Positions 44,749 through 54,458 of a stretch of 64,000 bases of DNA are shown in pieces (position 1 is the first letter of the stretch; each line of letters begins with the position of its first letter). Source of the stretch: Lachnospiraceae bacterium (GTDB lineage: Bacteria; Bacillota; Clostridia; Lachnospirales; Lachnospiraceae); the NCBI GenBank assembly GCA_910574195.1, contig CAJTBF010000003.1:1-64000 (forward strand), in the 5' to 3' direction. Under the pieces are notes generated by a model. That model worked only from the letters and a program-made list of their open reading frames with translations. It searched no databases and was not told the origin of the DNA. The translations under genes and the position numbers were made by a program.

Positions 44749-45012
44749 TTCTCCACCTCCGCGAAACTATTTTCGTATAGCAAAAAGTATTTCTCCGATC
44801 TATTTCTTATATCTCCAAAAATACCGGCGTCTCTCTGCATCAAATCTGATTTCTTTCAATTCCGTTTGTAGCATAACACATATTTCGTGAAGTTTCAGTA
44901 CCTTTTCTCTGTTTTTTCAGATTTTCAATAAAACGGTGCATTCTATTTCTTCTTGCGTACACACTCATATTATGAGATAATACAAACAAGAAATAATGGA
45001 GGTGCATACACC

Positions 45013-45345
45013 ATGAAACTTTCTGATCTGTCAACCGGCCCTGACTGGCTCGTCTGGGTGGTCTTCGTTCTGTTTCTGGCAATGTCCGTCACTTTGCTTA
45101 CCGGTCACGGAAGCTGGCTGATTTCCGGTTATAACACCGCATCCAAAAAAGAAAAAGCAAAATACAACGAAAAAAAATTATGCCGGGTTACCGGCGCGGG
45201 AATGGCTGTCATTACTCTTCTGATTCTTGTTATGGAGATATTTGAGGATGTACTCCCCGCCGATTTTGTAGCGGTTGCCGTTGGAATTATCTTTATAGAT
45301 TGTCTGGCAATGATCCTCATTGGCAATATCTTCTGCCGAAGATAA
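45013..45345 (+). CDS. DUF3784-like small membrane protein
   Basis: 110 residues with three hydrophobic spans. The block 'LLTGHGSWLISGYNTASKKEKAKYNEKKLCRVTG' is the DUF3784 signature. GGAGG lies 9 nt upstream of the chosen ATG; 60 nt more of open frame lacks a site. It stands alone between divergent NUDIX and convergent hydrogenase genes. Function unknown. Confidence 0.85.
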   Translation: MKLSDLSTGPDWLVWVVFVLFLAMSVTLLTGHGSWLISGYNTASKKEKAKYNEKKLCRVTGAGMAVITLLILVMEIFEDVLPADFVAVAVGIIFIDCLAMILIGNIFCRR

Positions 45346-45407
45346 AACCAATCCGGCAGCCTTTTTACAGTCTTTTGGAGCCTTTTTACATGCAATAACC
45401 CCCATAT

Positions 45408-45447
45408 AAAAAACCTGTCGGCAGTTTCCCCCGCCGACAGGTTTTTT
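45408..45447. terminator. Bidirectional terminator
   Basis: AAAAAA-CCTGTCGGC, a 10-nt loop and GCCGACAGG-TTTTTT. It separates the plus-strand DUF3784 gene from the convergent hydrogenase operon. I see nothing further in the 180 nt between it and hydA. Confidence 0.92.
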
Positions 45448-45629
45448 ATCCGAATTCATCCGAAAAAGCAGCCGGATCCGTCGAACATTTTCATTCGTCT
45501 TGCGTTCTTCCCTCTAAGCCCTCCTTCCGCCTTCCAAACGGCAAAAAAGGACGCGTAACTGTTCGGCCTGTGGTCTCCTGGTTCCGGAATCCGGCCTGCT
45601 GAAGTTCGCCTTACGGCAAAGATACCGCC

Positions 45630-47372
45630 TTAATTGATACTCCGTTTTACATAACTGGTATGCAGAATATGGTGTGCCTTCTCGCTTCCCGGTTTCCCAA
45701 GATACTCTTCATACAGCTTCTGAATCGAAGCGTTTTCATGGGATTTCCGCACGGCTTTTGCCGCGTCATTGTCATACAGTACTTTCGCGCGGATTGCACG
45801 CACATCCTCAAAATTCCGTACATCGGCATGTACCTGCGGCTGACCGCCGCCGTTGACACATCCGCCCGGACAGCACATGATCTCGATAAAATGATAGTCT
45901 GCTTCCCCGGCACGTACTTTCTTCAGGATCTCTTTCGCATTGGCCAATCCCGAAGCAACCGCCACCTTTACATCCATGCCCGCTACGTGGTAAATTGCTT
46001 CTTTAATCCCGTCGGTTCCCCGTACTTCCCGGAATTCCACATTCTGCAGCTCTTCCCCGGTCAAAGTCTCCACTGCCGTTCGAAGAGCCGCCTCCATCAC
46101 GCCGCCGGTGGCGCCGAAGATCACACCTGCTCCCGTAGACTCTCCCAACGGATCATCAAATCCCTCGTCCGGCAGGCTCTGGAAATCGATTCCCACCTTC
46201 CGGATCAATCTTGCCAGTTCCCGTGTTGTCAGAGAAATGTCCACGTCCGGCACGCCGCCCGCGTTCTGATCTTCTCTGCCGATTTCAAACTTTTTCGCCG
46301 TACAGGGCATGATGCTGACACAGACGATGTCCTTCGGGTCAATTCCCATCTTTTCCGCATAATACGTCTTTGTCACCGCGCCGAACATCTGCTGCGGCGA
46401 TTTACAACTGGAGAGATGTTCCAAAAGATCCGGGAAATAATGTTCGCAATATTTTACCCAGCCCGGAGAACAGGATGTCATCATCGGCAGCACGCCGCCG
46501 TTTTGCACTCTCTCGATGAACTCGTGCGCCTCTTCCATGATGGTCAGATCCGCACTGAAATCCGTATCAAATACTTTGTCAAATCCGATTCGGCGCAGAG
46601 CCGCCGCCATCTTTCCTTCCACATCGGTTCCCATGGGATATCCGAACTCTTCCCCCAGAGCCGCTCGCACGGAAGGCGCGGGCTGCACGACCACATGCTT
46701 CTTCGGATCTTCAATCGCTGCCAGCACTTCGTCAATGAAATCTTTCTCATACAAAGCCCCGGTGGGACAGGCCGCGATACACTGTCCGCAGGCCACACAA
46801 CTTGTATCTCCCAGCCCCATCTCGAACGGGGAACCGATAAAAGTGGCAAATCCGCGGCGATTCGGCCCGATCACGCCCACTGCCTGTGATTTCTCACACA
46901 CCGCCGAACATCTTCTGCACAAAATACATTTATTGTTATCCCGCACCATATGTGCCGCGCTGGTATCCAGCTCATACTGATTGGATTCCCCTGCAAAATA
47001 TTCCTCATCCGCAACGCCCAGTTCCTGACACAATGCCTGCAGTTCACAGTTCCCGCTTCTGACACAGGAAAGGCACTTTTTATCGTGATCCGACAAAATC
47101 AGTTCCAGGGTACGTTTTCTGGATTCAATTAACTGCGGCGTATTGGTCCGCACCTCCATGCCTTCACTGACCGGGTGTACACAGGCTGCCGCCAGATTTC
47201 TGGCGCCTTTTACTTCTACCACACACATCCGGCATGCGCCGATCTCATTGAGATCCTTCAAAAAGCAAAGGGTAGGAATCTTGATCCCGGCAATATGCGC
47301 AGCCTCAAGAATTGTAGAACCTGCCGGTGCACTTACATCAAGGCCATTGATTTTCAAATTCACATTCTCCAT
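45630..47372 (-). CDS. hydA: [FeFe]-hydrogenase catalytic subunit (HydA/HndD type)
   Basis: 580 residues. An N-terminal [2Fe-2S] ferredoxin domain ('CRMCVVEVKGARNLAAAC') and His-Cys3 cluster (DHDKKCLSCVRSGNC) are followed by two [4Fe-4S] motifs (CILCRRCSAVC, CVACGQCIAAC). The H-cluster motifs are TSCSPGW (about 297), MPCTAKK (about 355) and CCPGGCVNGGG (about 496), all intact. It lacks the extra C-terminal cluster of longer HydA forms. With the NuoE- and NuoF-like subunits it should form a cytoplasmic NAD(P)H- and ferredoxin-linked hydrogenase, which may be electron-bifurcating. Gene order is hydC-hydB-hydA with 18 nt before this gene. Confidence 0.96.
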   Translation of the reverse strand: MENVNLKINGLDVSAPAGSTILEAAHIAGIKIPTLCFLKDLNEIGACRMCVVEVKGARNLAAACVHPVSEGMEVRTNTPQLIESRKRTLELILSDHDKKCLSCVRSGNCELQALCQELGVADEEYFAGESNQYELDTSAAHMVRDNNKCILCRRCSAVCEKSQAVGVIGPNRRGFATFIGSPFEMGLGDTSCVACGQCIAACPTGALYEKDFIDEVLAAIEDPKKHVVVQPAPSVRAALGEEFGYPMGTDVEGKMAAALRRIGFDKVFDTDFSADLTIMEEAHEFIERVQNGGVLPMMTSCSPGWVKYCEHYFPDLLEHLSSCKSPQQMFGAVTKTYYAEKMGIDPKDIVCVSIMPCTAKKFEIGREDQNAGGVPDVDISLTTRELARLIRKVGIDFQSLPDEGFDDPLGESTGAGVIFGATGGVMEAALRTAVETLTGEELQNVEFREVRGTDGIKEAIYHVAGMDVKVAVASGLANAKEILKKVRAGEADYHFIEIMCCPGGCVNGGGQPQVHADVRNFEDVRAIRAKVLYDNDAAKAVRKSHENASIQKLYEEYLGKPGSEKAHHILHTSYVKRSIN

Positions 47373-47390
47373 AGTCCACTCACTCCTCCC

Positions 47391-49229
47391 TTATTCTTTA
47401 TAAATTGCACCAAAGCGACATTTTTCCATACATGCGCCGCATTTCAGACACTTGTCCGGGTTGATCATATGCGGTTCTTTTACGCTGCCGATAATCGCCC
47501 CCGCCGGACAGACTCTTGCACAAAGCGTACAGCCCTTACACTTATCCGCGTCAATCTTATACTGCAGAAGATCTTTACAGACGCCGGCCGGACATTTTTT
47601 ATCCACGATATGCGCGATATATTCATCCCGGAAATAGCGAAGCGTGGAAATTACCGGATTGGGGGCCGTCTGCCCCAGTGCGCACAGAGAATTGGATTTC
47701 AAGTGGTAACACAATTCTTCCAGCTTATCCAGATCTTCCATGGTCGCCTGCCCTTTGGTAATCTTATCCAGAATCTCCAGCATACGCCGGGTACCGATCC
47801 GGCAGGGCGTACACTTTCCGCAGGATTCATCTACGGTAAATTCCAGGAAAAACTTCGCAATATCCACCATACAGGTATCTTCATCCATTACGATTAATCC
47901 GCCGGAACCCATCATGGAACCGATCTCAATCAGGTTGTCATAATCAATCGGTACATCCAGATGTTCTGCCGGAATACAGCCGCCGGACGGACCGCCGGTC
48001 TGCGCCGCCTTGAATTTCTTTCCATTCGGAACGCCGCCGCCGATCTCTTCTACGATTTCCCGCAAGGTTGTTCCCATGGGTATCTCCACCAGACCGGTAT
48101 TGTGAATCTTACCGCCCAGCGCAAATACCTTTGTTCCCTTTGACTTTTCCGTTCCCATAGAGGCAAACCACTGGGCCCCCTTCACAATAATCTGCGGAAT
48201 GTTCGCATACGTCTCCACATTATTCAAAATCGTCGGCTTCTCAAAGAGTCCCTTCAACGCCGGGAACGGCGGACGGGGACGAGGCTCTCCACGATTTCCT
48301 TCGATGGACGTCATCAATGCCGTCTCTTCTCCGCAGACAAACGCGCCGGCGCCAAGACGCAATTCAATATCAAACCGGAATCCGGTGCCGAAAATGTCGT
48401 CTCCCAAAAGTCCCAGTTCCCGGGACTGCCGGATGGCAATCTCCAGACGCTGTACCGCAATCGGGTACTCCGCACGCACATAAATATACCCCTGGGACGC
48501 TCCGATGGCATATCCGGCAATGGTCATGGCCTCCAATACCGCGTGGGGATCTCCCTCCAGCACGGAACGATCCATAAACGCACCCGGATCTCCTTCATCC
48601 GCATTACAGCAGACATATTTCCGGTCCGCTTGGTTGGCCGCCGCGAATTTCCACTTTAATCCTGTCGGAAATCCTGCGCCGCCTCTTCCCCGCAGCCCGC
48701 TGTCCAGAATGACCTGGATTACTTCTTCCGGTGTCATCTCTGTCAATACCTTTCCCAACGCCTCATACCCGCCGGTTCCTATGTATTCCTCAATATGTTC
48801 CGGACTGATCTCTCCGCAGTTCCGAAGCGCCACACGATGCTGCTTTTTATAGAAATTGGTCTCCTCTAAAGGCAGAATATGTTCCGTCTTCGTCGTCTCC
48901 TCGTACAGGAGCCGTTTTACCACATTCCCATTTTTCAAATGCTCGGAGACAATCTCCGGAATATCTTCTTCCTTTACCATCGAATAGAAAGAATCTTCCG
49001 GATGCACAATCATGATCGGCCCCAATGCACAGAGCCCGAAACATCCTGTCTTTACAATCTCCACTTCCCCTTCCAGTCCGTTGGCTTTAATCTCCTGTTC
49101 CAGTCTTTCAATAATTCTGGGACTTCCCGAGGAAGTACAGCCTGTACCTCCGCACACATGCACACGGCGGGGACAGACATTTTTCTTTACTTTTTCCCTG
49201 ATTTCACGCAATTCTTCAAGAGATTTCAT
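47391..49229 (-). CDS. hydB: NuoF-like hydrogenase subunit (HydB/HndC type)
   Basis: 612 residues. N-terminal thioredoxin-like [2Fe-2S] domain (CGGTGC...GCFGLCALGP), FMN/NADH domain with 'GLRGRGGAGFPTGLKW' and 'NADEGDPGAFMDR', a [4Fe-4S] site ESCGKCTPCRIG, then a C-terminal pair of [4Fe-4S] ferredoxin motifs (CKGCTLCARVC, CLKCGACMEKC). It takes electrons between NAD(P)H and the catalytic subunit. The ATG with GGAGG 6 nt upstream is chosen; 51 nt of earlier reading frame overlaps the upstream gene. Confidence 0.95.
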   Translation of the reverse strand: MKSLEELREIREKVKKNVCPRRVHVCGGTGCTSSGSPRIIERLEQEIKANGLEGEVEIVKTGCFGLCALGPIMIVHPEDSFYSMVKEEDIPEIVSEHLKNGNVVKRLLYEETTKTEHILPLEETNFYKKQHRVALRNCGEISPEHIEEYIGTGGYEALGKVLTEMTPEEVIQVILDSGLRGRGGAGFPTGLKWKFAAANQADRKYVCCNADEGDPGAFMDRSVLEGDPHAVLEAMTIAGYAIGASQGYIYVRAEYPIAVQRLEIAIRQSRELGLLGDDIFGTGFRFDIELRLGAGAFVCGEETALMTSIEGNRGEPRPRPPFPALKGLFEKPTILNNVETYANIPQIIVKGAQWFASMGTEKSKGTKVFALGGKIHNTGLVEIPMGTTLREIVEEIGGGVPNGKKFKAAQTGGPSGGCIPAEHLDVPIDYDNLIEIGSMMGSGGLIVMDEDTCMVDIAKFFLEFTVDESCGKCTPCRIGTRRMLEILDKITKGQATMEDLDKLEELCYHLKSNSLCALGQTAPNPVISTLRYFRDEYIAHIVDKKCPAGVCKDLLQYKIDADKCKGCTLCARVCPAGAIIGSVKEPHMINPDKCLKCGACMEKCRFGAIYKE

Positions 49230-49251
49230 ACATGTCCTCCATTTTTTCATC

Positions 49252-49746
49252 CTACTCATACTTCGCCAGAATTTCATCAATATCGTCTACTGTCAACCGT
49301 CCGTACACTTCATCATTCACCATCATGACCGGCGCAAGCCCGCAGGCACCGACACACCGGCATGCATCCAGAGAGAATTTTCCGTCCGGCGTACATTCTC
49401 CGCCCACAATTCCCAGCTTTTCCATCAATGCATTGTATATGTCTCCGGAACCTTTTACATAACAGGCCGTCCCCAAGCAAACCGAAATCCGGTACTTCCC
49501 CTTCGGACTCAGACTGAACTGTGAATAAAATGTCGCAACTCCATAAATCTTTTCCAATGGAATCTCTGTCTCATCTGAAATGATCTTCTGCACTTCCATC
49601 GGAAGATATCCATAGATATCCTGTGCCTTCTGCAGGATCGGCATCAATGCGCCTGGTTCATCCTTCTGTTCGGCAATTACTTGTAGCAAGGCTTCTTCTT
49701 GTTCTTTCGTTCCTGAGAACGGAACAGTCTGTTTTTTTTCAGGCAT
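49252..49746 (-). CDS. hydC: NuoE-like hydrogenase subunit (HydC/HndA type)
   Basis: 164 residues with the thioredoxin-like [2Fe-2S] fold: 'YFYSQFSLSPKGKYRISVCLGTACYVKG' and 'DACRCVGACGLAPVM' supply the four cysteines. It is the first gene of the hydrogenase operon. GGAGGTTAAGCA precedes the ATG. An extended -10 box and a Rex-like site stand upstream. Confidence 0.95.
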   Translation of the reverse strand: MPEKKQTVPFSGTKEQEEALLQVIAEQKDEPGALMPILQKAQDIYGYLPMEVQKIISDETEIPLEKIYGVATFYSQFSLSPKGKYRISVCLGTACYVKGSGDIYNALMEKLGIVGGECTPDGKFSLDACRCVGACGLAPVMMVNDEVYGRLTVDDIDEILAKYE

Positions 49747-49788
49747 TGCTTAACCTCCATTTCCTATTCGTAAGTCATTAACGGTAAC

Positions 49789-49797
49789 ATCTTATCA
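49789..49797 (-). promoter_or_regulatory. Extended -10 element of the hydrogenase operon
   Basis: TGATAAGAT on the minus strand matches an extended -10 (TGnTAtaAT-like). No strong -35 is seen at normal spacing. It would start transcription about 36 nt before hydC. Confidence 0.4.
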
Positions 49798-49834
49798 CAA
49801 AATCCTATAACTTTCTACAAATTCTTCTGTTTAT

Positions 49835-49852
49835 TTGTTAAATTTTTTACAA
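49835..49852. promoter_or_regulatory. Rex-like operator upstream of the hydrogenase operon
   Basis: TTGTTAAATTTTTTACAA fits the redox repressor Rex pattern TTGTTAA-N4-TTAACAA with one mismatch and is palindromic apart from that pair. Hydrogenase genes are known Rex targets in clostridia. It lies about 90 nt before hydC, upstream of the predicted -10 box. The AT-rich setting raises the risk of a chance match. Confidence 0.5.
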
Positions 49853-49923
49853 ATTTTATTTTTCTCTCTATCACTTCCGGTATTTTCCACAACCTACACC
49901 CAGATATTTCCTTTTTTCTGCAA

Positions 49924-50433
49924 TCACTCTTCTCTGACAGACTGACTGGTACAACAAATACCAGAGTGTAGCAGATCCTCCATTTTCTTCCGCACCTGCT
50001 TCACTCTTCCGGGGTTCTTCCCACCCGAATTGATCCCGATTACGATCTCCTCCTCTTTAATCACACTGGGAAAATAAAAATCACATCTTGTTTTGTCATC
50101 CGCTGTATTGACAAGAATCCTTTTTCCACTTTCCTTTTCTATCTCCCGGCAATCCTCTACGATTTTTTGATTCACTGCATGGATATCCGTTGCTGCCAGT
50201 ACCACATCCATCCCTTTCAGATATTTTCTGTCGTATCGCGCCTCACTCCAGATTACCGCTCCCATTTTTACAAGTTCTTCTATTTCTTTGCAGACCAGCG
50301 GCGCCACGACCCTGATCTGTTCTGTAAACTTTAAAAGAGTTCTCACCCGCCGCAGTGCAATCCTGCCGCCGCCTGCTACCAGGATCTGCATGTCAGAAAT
50401 ATCTACAAACATAGGAAAGTAACTTTTTTCCAT
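49924..50433 (-). CDS. Precorrin-2 dehydrogenase-like protein (siroheme synthase N-terminal)
   Basis: 169 residues. The Rossmann start 'YFPMFVDISDMQILVAGGGRIALRRVRTLLKF' and 'VLAATDIHAVNQKIVEDCRE...LVNTADDKTRCDFYFPSV' are typical of CysG-N/Met8p enzymes that make sirohydrochlorin from precorrin-2. The glycine motif reads GGGRIALRR where most members have GGG.VA.RK. The protein is a little short, missing part of the C-terminal helical region. No other tetrapyrrole gene is near it. AAAGGAG precedes the ATG. Confidence 0.82.
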   Translation of the reverse strand: MEKSYFPMFVDISDMQILVAGGGRIALRRVRTLLKFTEQIRVVAPLVCKEIEELVKMGAVIWSEARYDRKYLKGMDVVLAATDIHAVNQKIVEDCREIEKESGKRILVNTADDKTRCDFYFPSVIKEEEIVIGINSGGKNPGRVKQVRKKMEDLLHSGICCTSQSVREE

Positions 50434-50566
50434 CTCCGAGGCTCCTTTTTTCTACGAATCATTTCACAGGCAATCGTATTCAAACGACATCGTATTTATT
50501 TCCTTATAATTGCGTTACACCTGCTTTTGTAATTCTTAAGCTCTTTAAAATAAAACAAAAAACACT

Positions 50567-50611
50567 AAAAAATACCGCACTCTCTGTCAGTACAGAGACT
50601 TGCGGTATTTT
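50567..50611. terminator. Terminator downstream of tRNA-Thr
   Basis: AAAATACCGCA and TGCGGTATTTT flank an inner CTCTGT/ACAGAG stem. On the minus strand the stem is followed by a T run, so it ends the tRNA transcript. Its symmetry lets it also act from the plus side. Confidence 0.85.
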
Positions 50612-50617
50612 CTCAGC

Positions 50618-50690
50618 AGCCGAAAATCGGACTTGAACCGACGACCCCTTCATTACGAGTGAAGTGCTCTACCAACTGAGCTATTTCGGC
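50618..50690 (-). tRNA. tRNA-Thr (anticodon CGT)
   Basis: 73 nt with a full cloverleaf: acceptor GCCGAAA/TTTCGGC, D arm GCTC/GAGC, anticodon stem CTTCA/TGAAG with loop CTCGTAA, T arm GTCGG-TTCAAGT-CCGAT. The anticodon CGT reads ACG. CCA is not encoded. Confidence 0.96.
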
Positions 50691-50804
50691 ACAAAAACAA
50701 TGGAGGGAAATCAACTCCGAAATCTAGTATACTTGAAATAGATTCCAAAGTCAAGAATTTTTTTAAGTGTCCTCCTCGTTCGCCCTGTTATCGCCCTGTT
50801 ACGG

Positions 50805-52121
50805 TTACTCTTCTCTCTTCCAGCGCCTAACCGCCTCCAGACGCTCTTTGGCTGCTTTTTCTGCCCCCTGGTCTGTTGGGACATAATATCTTCGCTCCTT
50901 TAAGGACTCCGGCATACATTCCATGTGCGTTAGTTTTTCTTCCGTATCGTGCGCGTATTCGTATCCTTTTCCATAGTTCAACTCCTTCATCAGCTTCGTC
51001 GGCGCATTGCGCAGTTGGAGCGGAACCGGTTCGGTACGTCGTGTTGCCACATCCTGTTTACAGGTTTCGCAGGCAACGTATAAGGCATTGGATTTGGGCG
51101 CAAGAGAAAGATACGTCACGGCATGTGTCAAATGTACGTTGCATTCAGGCATACCCAGAAAATGACAGGCCTGATAGACCGCGACGGCAAGCGGCAATGC
51201 CTGATTATCTGCCATCCCCACGTCCTCACTTGCGAACCGGATCAGTCTTCTGGCTATGTAAAGCGGATTCTCTCCACCCTCCAGCATTCGGCTCATCCAG
51301 TAAATGGCGGCGTCCGGATCACTATTGCGCATGGACTTGTGCAGCGCGGAGATCAGATTATAATGCTCCTCTCCGTTTTTGTCGTACAGCAGGGATTTCC
51401 GGCTGATACATTGCGCAAGACCTTCCTCTGTAACCGTAATACCGCCGGCACTGATCTCCCCGTTGGTCACCGCCATTTCCAGCGTATTCAAAGCGGTTCT
51501 GGCATCACCGTCCGCAAATTCCGCAATGGCACGAAGCTGCCTGGAAGTAATCCGGATATTTTGTGTACCAAATCCGGCAGGATGATGCAGCGCCTGTTCC
51601 AGCAGGCGGACCAGGTCAGATTCTTTCAGCGCCTTTAATACAAATACACGGCAGCGGGAAAGCAGTGCGGCATTCACTTCAAAGGAAGGATTTTCCGTCG
51701 TGGCGCCGATCAGAATAATACTTCCCTTTTCCACAAAAGGAAGAAAGGCATCCTGCTGCGCTTTATTGAAGCGATGAATCTCGTCCACAAACAGCACGGT
51801 TCGCAGTCCCATCCGGCGGCTCTGCTCCGCCTGATTCATCACCTCTTTGATTTCCCGAATACCGCTCGTAACGGCGCTGAAATTAATAAACTCCGCCTTT
51901 GTCTGTTCGGCAATGATACTGGCAAGAGTGGTCTTCCCGACGCCGGGCGGTCCCCAGAAGATCATGGATGAGATCTGATCCCGCTCAATGATCTGCCGCA
52001 GCACTTTCCCGGGACCAAGTAAATGCTCCTGCCCCACAAAGCCTTTCAAAGAAGCCGGACGAATTCGACTTGCCAGCGGGGCGGTTTCTTTTCGATTATC
52101 GAATAAGGACATCTGTTCCAT
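50805..52121 (-). CDS. rarA: Replication-associated recombination protein A (RarA/MgsA ATPase)
   Basis: 438 residues. Walker [10 protein letters not shown], Walker B '[20 protein letters not shown]', sensor '[24 protein letters not shown]' and the C-terminal MgsA region ('[43 protein letters not shown]') are all present. It acts at stalled replication forks. The ATG at 52121 has AAAGGA 8 nt upstream; another ATG lies 24 nt earlier. Just past the stop is a doubled TCGCCCTGTTA sequence of no clear meaning. Confidence 0.95.
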   Translation of the reverse strand: MEQMSLFDNRKETAPLASRIRPASLKGFVGQEHLLGPGKVLRQIIERDQISSMIFWGPPGVGKTTLASIIAEQTKAEFINFSAVTSGIREIKEVMNQAEQSRRMGLRTVLFVDEIHRFNKAQQDAFLPFVEKGSIILIGATTENPSFEVNAALLSRCRVFVLKALKESDLVRLLEQALHHPAGFGTQNIRITSRQLRAIAEFADGDARTALNTLEMAVTNGEISAGGITVTEEGLAQCISRKSLLYDKNGEEHYNLISALHKSMRNSDPDAAIYWMSRMLEGGENPLYIARRLIRFASEDVGMADNQALPLAVAVYQACHFLGMPECNVHLTHAVTYLSLAPKSNALYVACETCKQDVATRRTEPVPLQLRNAPTKLMKELNYGKGYEYAHDTEEKLTHMECMPESLKERRYYVPTDQGAEKAAKERLEAVRRWKREE

Positions 52122-52229
52122 GTGAGAAAATCCTTTCATTTTCATTTACTATTTTATCATCTTCTTTTCCCTGGCTTTTCCTGAATGAAAGCCATAAGAT
52201 CATATAAAACAAGACACTCACATTCTTTT

Positions 52230-52472
52230 TCAGGAAGGTTCTTCCTCATCAAAGGTCAGAACCGCCACGGTAAATCGCTCTGTCTCCTTGATCTCCTTTA
52301 CAATTCCCTTTTTTGATTTCAACCGCTGTGTACTTTTAAAATTTCCGCTCATCCCCAGCGCATGTTCCATCATATAATAATAAGAAGAAGGCAGCACCCC
52401 TTCCGTCACGCAGATCTCCTGTCCAATCTTCAATGCCTCTTTATTCTCGATAGTAAACTCCATTTCCCGCAT
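52230..52472 (-). CDS. Small hypothetical protein
   Basis: 80 residues, not recognised: 'MEFTIENKEALKIGQEICVTEGVLPSSYYYMMEHALGMSG' then a basic segment and 'ETERFTVAVLTFDEEEPS'. AAAAGGAGAGCG precedes the ATG, and coding-like composition plus a normal operon position (44 nt after the mscS-like gene) support it. Some small soluble beta fold is likely. Confidence 0.65.
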   Translation of the reverse strand: MREMEFTIENKEALKIGQEICVTEGVLPSSYYYMMEHALGMSGNFKSTQRLKSKKGIVKEIKETERFTVAVLTFDEEEPS

Positions 52473-52516
52473 CGCCGCTCTCCTTTTCCTCCTAGGATAA
52501 CATACAAAAATCCCGT

Positions 52517-53404
52517 CTACTGTTCCCGCAGATGCACCGTCATCTGGTTATATGGAATTTCAATGCCTTCTTCCTCAAACGTCAGTTTAATCTCTTCCAG
52601 CAGTTTCCATCTGGTAGGCCAGTATTCCTCCGTCTTTACCCAGCCTCTGACTCCCAAAACCACTGCATGATCTCCCAGAGAATCCACAAATACATTCCGT
52701 TCCTCTTCCTGAATCACGCTCTCTGTCTTATCCAGCATCTGTTCCAGTATCTGCTTTGCCTTTTTCAAATCCGAATGATAGGAAATCGAAATTCGCAGAT
52801 CTAACTGCCGCTCCGCTTTCGCCGTTACATTGGTCAGACTGTTATTGGCCAGCGCCCCGTTCGGAATTACCACCGTCTTATTATCTACGGTAGTCAGCTT
52901 TGTGTAAAAAATCTGAATTTCTTTTACCGTTCCCTCACATTTGTTCGTATCCTCAATAATATAATCTCCTACTACGAAGGGCTTCAACATCAAAATCAAC
53001 ACTCCGCCTGCAAGATTGGACAGACTTTCCTGCAAGGACAGAGAAATCCCCACGCCGGCCGATGCAAAAATCACCGTAATCGAAGATAGCTCCACTCCCA
53101 GATTGGCCACCGTAAGAAGAATCAGCAGGAGATATAAACCAAATTTTAAAAAAGAATCTGTAAAAGTCACCACACCCGTATCCGCATTCGATTTCAGAAA
53201 AGACTTCTTCACCCGCCTTCGAATCCATTTAATCAGAAATTTTCCGATCATAAAAATCAAAAGCGCAATCAGAAGACGCATTCCAAAATGCATTATATCC
53301 GGAAGATTGTCCTGAAACATCTGGACCATCCCATTTACTTCTGTACTCATCTTTTCTACGGACTCTTCCGCCGACTTCTGTAAAACTTCCGTTGTCGATT
53401 CCAT
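52517..53404 (-). CDS. MscS-family mechanosensitive channel
   Basis: 295 residues. Three membrane spans; the pore helix region 'ASAGVGISLSLQESLSNLAGGVLILMLKPFVVGDYI' and the beta domain 'GTVKEIQIFYTKLTTVDNKTVVIPNGALANNSLTN' are typical of small MscS (YggB) channels. A GGAGATTGG box precedes the ATG. Length is normal. Confidence 0.94.
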   Translation of the reverse strand: MESTTEVLQKSAEESVEKMSTEVNGMVQMFQDNLPDIMHFGMRLLIALLIFMIGKFLIKWIRRRVKKSFLKSNADTGVVTFTDSFLKFGLYLLLILLTVANLGVELSSITVIFASAGVGISLSLQESLSNLAGGVLILMLKPFVVGDYIIEDTNKCEGTVKEIQIFYTKLTTVDNKTVVIPNGALANNSLTNVTAKAERQLDLRISISYHSDLKKAKQILEQMLDKTESVIQEEERNVFVDSLGDHAVVLGVRGWVKTEEYWPTRWKLLEEIKLTFEEEGIEIPYNQMTVHLREQ

Positions 53405-53519
53405 TTTCCAATCTCCTCTTTTCCTGAATCCTTCTTCAAAACCTTATAGCCGGAAATAGCAAAGACATTGGGGATCCTTTGATACTGTCAGCTTCTTACA
53501 GTCATTCTTTCTGTCTCTC

Positions 53520-54368
53520 TCACTTTAGTGCAAGAAATGCCGCCAGATTTCCTCTTTCATTCCCCATGGTTCTGTGCGAAAACAGCAGCGCATTGTTACA
53601 ATGAGTGCAGAGATTCGTGACCGCAATATGCGTATCCGGTATGCCGGCTTCCTGCAGCACAGTCTCATTTGCCCGCCACAGGTTTAACTGATATTTTCCG
53701 TTTTCTTTCCGATAAAATAAGTCTTCCCAATACTGCCGGTCAAAATGCATCCGAAACTTTGCAATTACATCCTCGCTGACTTCATAACAGTCCTGACAAA
53801 TCGAAGGACCGATTGCCGCATAAAGATCCGCCGGATTACAACCATACTGCCGCTCCATTTGTTCCACCGTTACTTTTCCGATTTTTCCGACGGTCCCCCG
53901 CCAGCCGGAATGACTCAGCCCGATCGCCTTTTTCACCGGATCCACAAAATACAACGGAACACAGTCCGCATAAAAAGTAGCCAGACAGATTCCCGGCACA
54001 TTGGTGATCATGCCGTCCACATCCTGATATTCCACCGGACGCACCAATCCCTTTCCTCTGTCCTCTTCCGTCACCACCCGTACATTGGTCGTATGCGTCT
54101 GCTGAGAAAATACCATATCCTCACAGCGCACTCCCAGGGAATCCGCGATTCTTCTGAAATTCTCCCGAACGTCCTCCTCCCGGTCCCCGCGGGAAAAACT
54201 TAAATTCAAGGAAGAAAAACAGCCTTCACTGACTCCCCCCAACCGGGTGGAAAATCCATGCCGTACCACGCCTGTCGCTGAAAGGAGAGGGTATTGCAAA
54301 TAGGGTGTCTCCCCCTCCACCTCACAGAATACGGACTCCCGGTTCTTATACTGCAATCCCAAACTCAT
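53520..54368 (-). CDS. pgeF: Multicopper polyphenol oxidase / YfiH family (PgeF-like)
   Basis: 282 residues. 'FSQQTHTTNVRVV', 'ATFYADCVPLYFVDP', 'GLSHSGWRGTVGKI' and 'GPSICQDCYEVSEDV' contain the conserved His and Cys residues that bind zinc. Members act as purine nucleoside phosphorylase/deaminases or in peptidoglycan editing. The ATG with AGGAGGAAAAGAG upstream is chosen over one 18 nt earlier. It lies at the end of the rnhB-yraN gene group. Confidence 0.92.
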   Translation of the reverse strand: MSLGLQYKNRESVFCEVEGETPYLQYPLLSATGVVRHGFSTRLGGVSEGCFSSLNLSFSRGDREEDVRENFRRIADSLGVRCEDMVFSQQTHTTNVRVVTEEDRGKGLVRPVEYQDVDGMITNVPGICLATFYADCVPLYFVDPVKKAIGLSHSGWRGTVGKIGKVTVEQMERQYGCNPADLYAAIGPSICQDCYEVSEDVIAKFRMHFDRQYWEDLFYRKENGKYQLNLWRANETVLQEAGIPDTHIAVTNLCTHCNNALLFSHRTMGNERGNLAAFLALK

Positions 54369-54458
54369 CTCTTTTCCTCCTGTCAACCACGCTCTGCTTT
54401 TCTTTTTGTACGATTAATTCATACTCCATTGTCGCTTCACGACCGTAGTTCCTGCTCC

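Noticed and set aside
50780-50801. Doubled TCGCCCTGTTA as an attachment site next to tRNA-Thr
   Set aside because: The repeat is tandem, does not match the tRNA 3' end, and no integrase or island boundary is nearby.
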